Shown here piece after piece: positions 57,110 through 64,000 of a DNA stretch of 64,000 nt. The translations under genes were made by a program, and so were the position numbers. Each line of letters starts with the position of its first letter. Position 1 is the first letter of the stretch. The notes beneath the pieces are model-generated. The model saw only the letters and a program-made list of their open reading frames with translations. It was not told where the DNA came from and made no database searches. The DNA is from JAADHX01 sp964569385 (GTDB lineage Bacteria > Actinomycetota > Acidimicrobiia > Acidimicrobiales > Poriferisodalaceae): the NCBI GenBank assembly GCA_964569385.1, contig CAZMUM010000001.1, forward strand, positions 112,750 to 176,749, in the 5' to 3' direction.

Positions 57110-58537
57110 TCAGAACTGGAAGTAAATGAAAGGAGCGACACCTTCGGGGCCAAGAATGTCGACCACAACGAGTCCGACGCCCAGAAGGGCGCCTTGGGCG
57201 AACCAAGGCCAACGCCCAAACTCAACTTCGAGAGATTTCACGCTGGATGGGGGCACGAACTGACTCAAAATCATGGCCACTACGACAACGAGCAGGAGCG
57301 GCGTGATGTGTTCGGTCGAGCCACCCCAGTTGGTTAGTTGGCCAAGCATCGACATGGCCAAACCGAATGTCTCGGCTCTAAAGAACACCCACGCCAGACA
57401 CACGACATGGAACGTGTAAACCCAGCGCACCACCGCAATGGCCTTGGGTGGCAACACGGCCGGCCGCTCGGTCCGGTTCCACCAGGTCGAGGCCAGTCGC
57501 TCGATGGCAAGCACACCGCCATGGATCGCTCCCCAAATCACGAAGTTCCATGCAGCTCCGTGCCAGAGCCCGCCTAGCAGCATCGTAAGGAACAGGTTCC
57601 GATACGTGAGGATCGTGCCTTTGCGATTGCCTCCGAGCGGGATGTACAAGTAGTCGCGAAGCCAGTTCGACAACGTCATGTGCCAACGACCCCAAAACTC
57701 CCGAATCGAAAGGGCTCGATATGGCGCGTCGAAGTTCAGTGGGAATCGGAAACCGAGGAGCAGAGCGACGCCGATTGCGATGTCTGTGTAGCCGCTGAAG
57801 TCGGCGTAGATCTGAATCGCGTAGCCATATGTCGCGAGCAAGACCTCGGGCGCCGAATAATCCTCTGGCAACGTGAACACGTCGTCGACGATCGCGCTGG
57901 CCAAGTACGCGGAGATAACGACCTTCTTGAACAATCCACTGAAAATGAGCCTGAACGCCTCGGCGGTTGGGACATACCTCGGGTCAGGTTCGGCGGCGAG
58001 TTGCGGGCCGAACTCCGACGCTCGCACGATAGGGCCGGCGACCAGTTGGGGGAAGAACGAGAGATACACCGCGAAGTCGAGTAACGGCATCGGCTCAATC
58101 TGGCGTCGATGGACATCCACGACGTAGCTGAGGGCCTGAAACGTGAAGAAGGAGATACCAACGGGGAGCGTTATCTCGATCAACGGCACCGAGTCAGCGA
58201 GCGAACCGAACGAGCTACGCAATGACTCAACAAAGAAGCCGTAGTACTTGAACACACCAAGGACGCCGAGGTTGAATGCAACTCCAAGCCTCAGGAGTAA
58301 CTTCGCGGTCTTTTCGTCGCCGACTAGATGCTGCGCATCGATAGATTTCGCGACGAACCAGTTGGCTCCGATCGAGGCCAACAACAACAGAACGAACCGA
58401 GCATCCCAATAGCCGTAGAAGAACAGGCTCGCCCCCAACATGGCGAAACGCCACACCCGCGGAAGCGGTCGTAGAAGCCAATTGGCCAAGAAGACGACAA
58501 CGAAGAAGAGCGCAAACTCGAGGGTCGGGAACAACAT
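57110..58537 (-). CDS. MBOAT family O-acyltransferase (AlgI-like)
   Basis: 475 residues, about 11 membrane helices. Motifs: 'FFPQLVAGPIVRASEF', 'FWGRWHMTLSNWLRDYLYIPLGGNR' (conserved RWHxxLxxWLRDYLY), and the catalytic His in 'LLGGLWHGAAWNFVIWG'. AlgI-type proteins move acetyl groups across the membrane for transfer to extracellular polysaccharide. The two SGNH proteins downstream are the likely acceptor-side enzymes. Start ATG at 58537; the opposite gene (phosphosugar mutase) starts 82 bases away. Confidence 0.95.
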   Translation of the reverse strand: MLFPTLEFALFFVVVFLANWLLRPLPRVWRFAMLGASLFFYGYWDARFVLLLLASIGANWFVAKSIDAQHLVGDEKTAKLLLRLGVAFNLGVLGVFKYYGFFVESLRSSFGSLADSVPLIEITLPVGISFFTFQALSYVVDVHRRQIEPMPLLDFAVYLSFFPQLVAGPIVRASEFGPQLAAEPDPRYVPTAEAFRLIFSGLFKKVVISAYLASAIVDDVFTLPEDYSAPEVLLATYGYAIQIYADFSGYTDIAIGVALLLGFRFPLNFDAPYRALSIREFWGRWHMTLSNWLRDYLYIPLGGNRKGTILTYRNLFLTMLLGGLWHGAAWNFVIWGAIHGGVLAIERLASTWWNRTERPAVLPPKAIAVVRWVYTFHVVCLAWVFFRAETFGLAMSMLGQLTNWGGSTEHITPLLLVVVVAMILSQFVPPSSVKSLEVEFGRWPWFAQGALLGVGLVVVDILGPEGVAPFIYFQF

Positions 58538-58618
58538 ATTGCCGGCGACATCTTAGAGGCAGCGCAGCCAGAGGCGGGCGAAGCAACGCTACGAGCGCAA
58601 CGATCAGCAGACCGAACG

Positions 58619-60152
58619 ATGCCACACTGGCAATCGATGTACGAGGGGTTGTCTTCCAAGGCTGCGGAGTGGGCCGCGGCCGATCCTGACCCGACGAACG
58701 GGCTCGAACTCCTGCAAACCCTCCGGACCGATCGGTCTCTCGTCGGCGGCTGGTTCGACGCCCCGCTGCGATTTGGTACCGCTGGCCTCCGCGGCCGCAT
58801 GGGCCTTGGACCAGCCCAGATGAACAGTGTGGTCGTGCGTAGCGCCGCGTGGGCGATTGGCGAACTGCTGTTGTCGGACGCTGGCCGATCTCGGGCCGTT
58901 GTAATTGGCTACGACGCCCGCCACCAGTCGCGACAATTCGCACTCGACTCGGCTCGGGTACTGGTGGGCCTAGGAGTCGAAGCGACTCTGATCGACGGGG
59001 CCATCCCCACCCCGGTCTTGGCACACGAGGCGTTGAGCAGATCGGCCGACGCCGCGATCATGGTTACAGCCAGCCACAATCCACCTGGCGACAACGGCTA
59101 TAAAGTCTATTGGTCAGATAGCGCCCAGATCCGTCCATACGTGGCAACCCAAGTCGAAGACAAGATGCATCAACACCTCGTTCACGAGAGTGATCTTGCC
59201 GCCCACGACTGGATCCAGCGCTTCGACCCGGCCGCTGCCGTCACCAAATGTGTGCACGAGTCGATAGATCCCTCCGTTAGCGCCGGCACCGGCGACCTAG
59301 ACCTTACCTACACCGCTCTTCACGGCGTAGGTGCCGCAACCCTCGTGAAGGCGTTCGCACGAGCGGGCCTCCCCCAACCTCACATGGTTGCCTCCCAGGT
59401 TGAACCGGACCCGGACTTTTCGACAGTGCAACTGCCGAATCCAGAAGAGGCGAGCGCTCTGGGCCACGCCAAACAGGCCGCAGCCGAGTCGGGTTCGAGA
59501 CTAATACTCGCTCATGACCCCGACGCCGACCGACTTGGCGTACTCGTATGGGTCTCGACAGGCTGGCGCAGACTCTCCGGCGACGAAATCGCAACGCTGC
59601 TCGCCGACGAGTTGTTAACTCGGTACAACAACGGAGGCCCAACCAAACCAGCCTTGGTTGCCCGGTCGTTGGCGAGTTCTCCACAGCTCGACGCGATCGC
59701 CAAAGGCCACGGCGCCACCGTCAGGCGAACGGCCACCGGGTTCAAGTGGATCATCCGAGCTGCGATAGACGAACCCGACTTCGAATATGTCTTTGGCTAC
59801 GAGGAAGCGCTCGGGTTCGCGTGCTCAACAACAGTACGAGACAAAGACGGAATCACCGCTGCGGTCGAGATCGTTCGAATCACCCGAGGTGCTCACATCA
59901 CTGTTGGCTGCGTGGCGCAGAGCCCCACCAGCAGGCCTCGATGTTCGGACCGCCGGCAATTGCGATGCCGAAGATGCACCAGCAGACATGATCCAGTGGC
60001 GCGTTGGCGCTGACCTAGATCGTGTCTTCGTTCGCGCGAGTGGCACCGAGCCCAAGTTGAAGATCTACTTTCAGATTGCCGATGCTGGCACAGCCGAGGT
60101 AGCCCAACTGAGATTGGCAAAGCTGCGGCTCGCTATCGAATCGATTTGTTGA
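58619..60152 (+). pseudogene. Phosphoglucomutase/phosphomannomutase-family gene with frameshift and internal deletion
   Basis: The first frame (58619 to about 59880) is a good phosphohexomutase: 'FDAPLRFGTAGLRGRMGLG', catalytic Ser 'IMVTASHNPPGDNGYKVYW', metal loop 'LAHDPDADRLGVLV', 'DEIATLLADELL', 'RTATGFKWI', 'GYEEALGFA'. Near 59880 the frame changes and continues as 'AAWRRAPPAGLDVRTAGN' to 'VFVRASGTEPKLKIYFQI' (phosphate-binding loop) ending at 60152. Roughly 80 residues of domain 4 found in relatives are missing at the junction. So the gene is broken by a deletion and frame change, unless the base call is an assembly error. Nothing else nearby replaces it. Confidence 0.85.
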
Positions 60153-60160
60153 GACCGCGG

Positions 60161-61195
60161 TTACAGCAGGTGACCGGCCAGCTCCGCCAGCGACTTCTCG
60201 GGACGGGGTCCCATATGAGAGATGACCTCAGAGGCGGCGATTGAGCCCAACTGACCACAGATCTCAAGATCGAGTCCCAACGCCATTCCGGACAAGAAAC
60301 CAGCCGAGTAGAGATCACCAGCACCGGTGGTGTCGATCACTCGATCAACAGGAACAGCGTCGATGTCGATGCGGTCGTTGTCGGTGACGATCACCGAACC
60401 CTTGGAGCCACGGGTAATCGCACCGATCGAGACGTGGCCGCGGATCCGGTCGATGACCGCGTCGAGGGTGTCCACTTCGTACAGCGACATGATTTCGTCT
60501 TCGTTGGCGAAAATGACGTCTACCGAGTCATCAATCAGATCAACGAACGATTCGCGGTGACGTTCAACGCAGAACGAATCGGACAGGGTCAGCGTGACCT
60601 TGGTAGATGACGCCTGCGCCGCAGCGCACGCGGCGCGCATGGCGGCTTTGGCTTGAGGTGGATCCCAGAGGTACCCCTCGAGGTACAGAAGTTTCGCACT
60701 CGCTATCAGACCAGGGTCGATGTCGCCAGGCGACAACTGGACCGACGCGCCCAGGTACGTGCTCATCGTGCGTTCGCCATCGTCTGAAACCAGGATAAGA
60801 CAGCGTCCGGTCGGGTCCCCAGCGTCGGCCCTGGGAACATCGAAGCCGATACTGAGCCGACTCATGTCGCCAGCAAACACATCTCCCAACGAGTCGTTCC
60901 TGACCTTGCCGATGAACGCGCTTTCGAGTCCTAACGCAGCAACCCCGACAACGGTGTTGGCAGCTGACCCGCCCGAAACTTCTGACGACGATGCCATCTC
61001 GCCATAGAGCTCAACTGCTCGGTCGGCATCGATGAGGGTCATGGAGCCCTTCACAAGGCCTTGATCGGCAATGAAGTCGTCGGCCGCGGGAGCGAGCACA
61101 TCGACTAACGCGTTGCCAACGCCAACAATATCAATGCCCGTCGAAATGGTGTTGGCATCGTTCATGGCAGCGTCGTTCATGGCAGTCTCGTTCAT
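60161..61195 (-). CDS. PfkB-family carbohydrate/nucleoside kinase (adenosine-kinase-like)
   Basis: 344 residues. Motifs: 'DIVGVGNALVDVLAPA', 'SGGSAANTVVGVAALGLES', 'GRCLILVSDDGERTMSTYLGA', and the anion-hole/ATP signature 'DTTGAGDLYSAGFLSGMAL' with catalytic Asp. This layout resembles the adenosine kinase/ribokinase branch; the substrate is unproven. The N terminus has short repeats ('MNETAMNDAAMNDA') from a 15-bp tandem repeat at 61158-61195, so the true start may be any of the three ATGs. Its stop lies 9 bases from the mutase end. Confidence 0.93.
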   Translation of the reverse strand: MNETAMNDAAMNDANTISTGIDIVGVGNALVDVLAPAADDFIADQGLVKGSMTLIDADRAVELYGEMASSSEVSGGSAANTVVGVAALGLESAFIGKVRNDSLGDVFAGDMSRLSIGFDVPRADAGDPTGRCLILVSDDGERTMSTYLGASVQLSPGDIDPGLIASAKLLYLEGYLWDPPQAKAAMRAACAAAQASSTKVTLTLSDSFCVERHRESFVDLIDDSVDVIFANEDEIMSLYEVDTLDAVIDRIRGHVSIGAITRGSKGSVIVTDNDRIDIDAVPVDRVIDTTGAGDLYSAGFLSGMALGLDLEICGQLGSIAASEVISHMGPRPEKSLAELAGHLL

Positions 61196-61375
61196 CTGTT
61201 GCTCCGAATCGGACGCCGGAGACCATAGTGGTCGCGCACGCAGCTAGCAGCGCTCGTTCAAACCTGAGTGTTCCCGAGCCCATCTCCATCGGACCATTCC
61301 TGCCACCTTTGAAGGTCTACGGCGGGTCTGCGAGGGTCACCAGCGGACCGGCGCTTCCCTCGTACCCTTTGAGAA

Positions 61376-63907
61376 ATGGTTGCACACCCACACCGATTGC
61401 CACGCAACGTACTGCCCAGGCGCTACGACATCGACCTAGAACCCGAACTCGACAGCGCGTCGTTCATGGGAAGCGTTCGTATCTCGCTCGAGGTCGTCGA
61501 ACCAGTAAATTGCATCGTTTTAAACGCCGCTGAACTGTCGATCGGGTCAGTCAGTGTCACCGTAGATGGTGAGGCCGTTTCTGTGAGCGAATGCACCGTG
61601 GACGATGCGATGGAACGTCTCACTATCGACCTCGATGAAACCCTGAGTCCTGGTCAGGCCGTAGTCGAAATCGTCTTCAAGGGCGTACTTAACGACCAAC
61701 TACGCGGGTTCTATCGGTCCGTCTACTCCGACGAGGCTGGTGTCGATCACACCATCGCCATCACTCAGTTCGAGTCGACAAACGCACGCCGCGCGTTCCC
61801 CTGCTTCGACGAGCCCGACGCCAAGGCCGTGTTTGGGCTGACGCTAACAGCGCCACCAGGCCTGATCTCGATTGCGTGCACCCACCCAGCAACCGAACAG
61901 ACCCTGCCCGATGGGCGAATTCGCACCACCTATTCCGACACAATGCTGATGTCAACGTACATCGTCGGATTTGTAGTAGGCGAGCTCGAGATCACTGAGG
62001 CTGTCTACGTCGGAACAACACCAATTCGGATCATTCACCGACCGGGTCGAGGTCACCTCACTAGTTTCGCTCTCGAGGCTGCTGCCTTCGCACTGGACTG
62101 GCTCGAAAAGTTCTACGACTCGAAGTATCCAGGCGACAAACTCGACCTCATAGCGGCCCCTGACTTCGCCTTCGGAGCGATGGAGAACATGGGCTGCGTC
62201 ACGTTCCGAGAAACACTGCTTCTAGCCGACCCAGCCACAGCAACGTCGGCTGAGCTAATGCAGATGTCCGATGTGATTGCCCACGAACTAGCCCACATGT
62301 GGTTCGGCAATCTCGTCACCATGAAATGGTGGGAAGGCATCTGGCTAAAGGAGGCCTTCGCCACGTTCATGGAGATGGCCACCGTGAATGCGTTCAAACC
62401 CGAATGGCGCAGGTGGGAGCAATTCAACCGCGACCGGGCACCCGCGTTTGCCGTCGATTCGCTGGCCAGCACCCGAGCCATCGAATTTCCCGTTCACTCG
62501 CCCGATGAGGCCGAGGCAATGTACGACGTGCTGACCTACGAAAAGGGTGCCGCCGTGGTGCGGATGCTCGAACAACACTTGGGTGAGGACCGGTTTAGGG
62601 ACGGGGTACGGCACTACCTGAAACGGTTCGCCTATGGCAACACCGAAACAACGGATCTCTGGGACGCTCTCGAGGAGGCGACCGGGGCTCCGGTACGATC
62701 AACTATGGACAGCTGGATCTACCAAGCTGGTCATCCTTTGGTCAAGGTCGCTTCGACTGACGAGGGCATTTCGCTCACCCAAACGATCTTTCGGTTCGAC
62801 GGGAGCGGCGATCAGCTGTGGAGCGTTCCGGTTGACATCCGGGTGATGGTGGGCAGCGAGGTCAAGACTCTTTCGGTCCTGTTGCCCGAACGCAACCTCG
62901 CCATCGACCTTGGCGGAAAACCGGAGTGGGTCGTGGCTAACGCCGGTGCTCACGGTTTCTATCGAGTCAGCTACGAACCCGACCTACATCGAGCCCTGAT
63001 TAGTCAGGCCCAGGAGATTCTGACAGCTACCGAGCGGGCTAGTTTGGTCGATGACGTGGTGGCTGCGGTGATTGCTGGGTCGACCGACGCCATTGCCATT
63101 CTCGAGCTAGCCGAAGAGTTTGTGTACGAGACTGATCTCGGCGTTTGGCGCTCGATAGTCGGAGGCCTCGGCATGATCGCTCGACTCCTCGACGGCGAGG
63201 CCCTCGCTCGATTGCGTTCCCGAGTTTCCAGCGTGTCGATCTCAGCACTCGACATTCTCGGTACCGAAGCCGCAACCGACGAGGACCCTCTAACGAGCGA
63301 ACTTCGCGCCCTGTTGTTTCGCACCGCCGGAACACTTGGTCACGACAATCGAGTTCGTGAACTGGCGACTGTGCTGTTCGAAGCCGGGCCAACAGGACCA
63401 GGCACCGACCCTCAGCTTTTTTCCGCAGCCGTGGCTGTCGTAGCCGAGCACGGAGACGATGAGAGATACGACGAGTACGTCAACCGATCCATGTCGGCCA
63501 AGACTCCACAGGACGAACTTCGATATCTGACCAGCCTCGCCGCCTTTCCTTCAGAGAAGCAGATCAGACGCACACTCGAGGCGTGCCGCAGCAAAGTCAG
63601 GTCGCAGAACGCGCCGTACGTGATCAGCGCTTGCCTCGCCCACAGCGACCACGGATCGGTGGTCTGGGCCTTTGTTCGAGACCACTGGGACGAGTTGCTC
63701 GAGAGGTTCCCGAACAATTCGATACCGCGGATGGTGTCTGGCATAACCGCCATCGGCGATCGCACCGTGGCTACCGACATCGAAACGTTCCTAGATCGAC
63801 ACCCAATTCCTCAGGGTGAAGCAACCGTCGCGCAACATCTCGAACGAATGCGTATCAACCTCGATCTTCGCGATCGAGAAGCAACCAGGCTGGCGTCTGT
63901 CATCTAG
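61376..63907 (+). CDS. pepN: M1-family zinc aminopeptidase (PepN/ERAP-like)
   Basis: 843 residues. Exopeptidase motif 'FGAMENMGCVTFRE', zinc site 'VIAHELAHMWFGNLVTMKWWEGIWLKEAF' seen as 'HELAHMWFGN' and, 18 residues on, 'KEAF' (H-E-x-x-H-x18-E). The first 200 residues form the N-terminal beta saddle ('RRAFPCFDEPDAKAVF'), and the C-terminal 320 the ERAP1-like helical domain. Cytosolic, no signal peptide. It removes N-terminal residues from peptides. Ends at the very edge of a tandem repeat. Confidence 0.97.
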   Translation: MVAHPHRLPRNVLPRRYDIDLEPELDSASFMGSVRISLEVVEPVNCIVLNAAELSIGSVSVTVDGEAVSVSECTVDDAMERLTIDLDETLSPGQAVVEIVFKGVLNDQLRGFYRSVYSDEAGVDHTIAITQFESTNARRAFPCFDEPDAKAVFGLTLTAPPGLISIACTHPATEQTLPDGRIRTTYSDTMLMSTYIVGFVVGELEITEAVYVGTTPIRIIHRPGRGHLTSFALEAAAFALDWLEKFYDSKYPGDKLDLIAAPDFAFGAMENMGCVTFRETLLLADPATATSAELMQMSDVIAHELAHMWFGNLVTMKWWEGIWLKEAFATFMEMATVNAFKPEWRRWEQFNRDRAPAFAVDSLASTRAIEFPVHSPDEAEAMYDVLTYEKGAAVVRMLEQHLGEDRFRDGVRHYLKRFAYGNTETTDLWDALEEATGAPVRSTMDSWIYQAGHPLVKVASTDEGISLTQTIFRFDGSGDQLWSVPVDIRVMVGSEVKTLSVLLPERNLAIDLGGKPEWVVANAGAHGFYRVSYEPDLHRALISQAQEILTATERASLVDDVVAAVIAGSTDAIAILELAEEFVYETDLGVWRSIVGGLGMIARLLDGEALARLRSRVSSVSISALDILGTEAATDEDPLTSELRALLFRTAGTLGHDNRVRELATVLFEAGPTGPGTDPQLFSAAVAVVAEHGDDERYDEYVNRSMSAKTPQDELRYLTSLAAFPSEKQIRRTLEACRSKVRSQNAPYVISACLAHSDHGSVVWAFVRDHWDELLERFPNNSIPRMVSGITAIGDRTVATDIETFLDRHPIPQGEATVAQHLERMRINLDLRDREATRLASVI

Positions 63908-63912
63908 AAGCG

Positions 63913-64000
63913 AACGCGCATCGACACAGAACGCGCATCGACACAGAACGCGCATCGACACAGAACGCGCATCGACACAGAACGCGCATCGACACAGAAC
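63913..64000. repeat. 17-bp perfect tandem repeat at the window edge
   Basis: Five identical 17-base copies start at 63913, 63930, 63947, 63964 and 63981 (unit begins aacgcgcatcg, ends acacag) and the array continues past 64000. There are no spacers, so it is not a CRISPR array. It begins 6 bases after the pepN stop codon and could be an iteron-like or regulatory array, or simple slippage. Confidence 0.97.

Noticed and set aside
63913..64000. CRISPR array
   Set aside because: 17-bp units directly joined, no spacers, no cas genes nearby.

Overview
The window is a piece of an actinobacterial chromosome, most likely from the Acidimicrobiia. That placement is an inference from gene content. Supporting signs are the syntenic block glmU-prs-rplY-pth-mfd-(PPIase)-mazG-eno-ftsB, the block metG-tatD-rpf-rsmA-ispE, two tiny actinobacterial-type ribosomal proteins (a bS22-like protein at 40279-40368 and a bL37-like protein at 53102-53188), frequent GTG starts, and Thr/Ser/Pro-rich secreted linkers. 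There is no rRNA and no CRISPR array. Two tRNAs are present: Leu(TAA) and Gln(TTG).

Layout. 1-10.5 kb: the end of a serine hydrolase gene, an S9 peptidase, a two-gene unit of a caspase-like protease and an unknown partner, tRNA-Leu, a RecB-family Fe-S nuclease divergent from an unknown small gene across a large inverted repeat, a GNAT acetyltransferase, ppx and DUF501, and a PilB/GspE ATPase. 10.5-16.4 kb: a minus-strand cluster for a molybdenum hydroxylase of the CO-dehydrogenase type (coxS, coxM, coxD, coxE, split xdhC, mocA-like, coxG) with no large catalytic subunit gene. 16.4-18.9 kb: a plus-strand trio of a membrane protein, a cupredoxin-like lipoprotein and a large membrane protein of the type often labelled fenitrothion hydrolase. 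19.2-24.1 kb: an accessory island with a toxin-antitoxin pair, an orphan immunity-like gene, a decayed IS110 element with a possible bridge-RNA leader, a truncated TetR gene, a DUF4143 ATPase and a LamG fragment.

24.4-38.4 kb is a minus-strand housekeeping run: cell-wall precursor (a short GlmU), PRPP synthase, bL25, Pth, Mfd, a PPIase lipoprotein, MazG, enolase, FtsB, and a DrrAB-like ABC exporter coupled by 4-base overlaps. 38.4-45.4 kb carries an ECF sigma factor with a putative anti-sigma factor, bS22, ispE, rsmA, an Rpf-type muralytic enzyme, tatD and metG. 45.5-50.6 kb holds a PAS-GGDEF diguanylate cyclase, a MocR-type regulator with no PLP lysine, and a cellulose-synthase-like glycosyltransferase with a PilZ domain, so a c-di-GMP-controlled polysaccharide is plausible. 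50.7-64 kb: rsmI, DUF192, ychF, bL37, two SGNH-domain proteins plus an MBOAT acyltransferase (a probable surface O-acetylation set), a frameshifted and shortened phosphosugar mutase, a PfkB kinase, an M1 aminopeptidase, and a 17-bp tandem repeat running off the end.

The features most worth following up are the caspase-like pair, the cox cluster without coxL, the cupredoxin/membrane trio, the IS110 relic next to an orphan immunity-like gene, the lysine-less MocR, the short GlmU, and the many perfect short tandem duplications, several of them inside coding genes.
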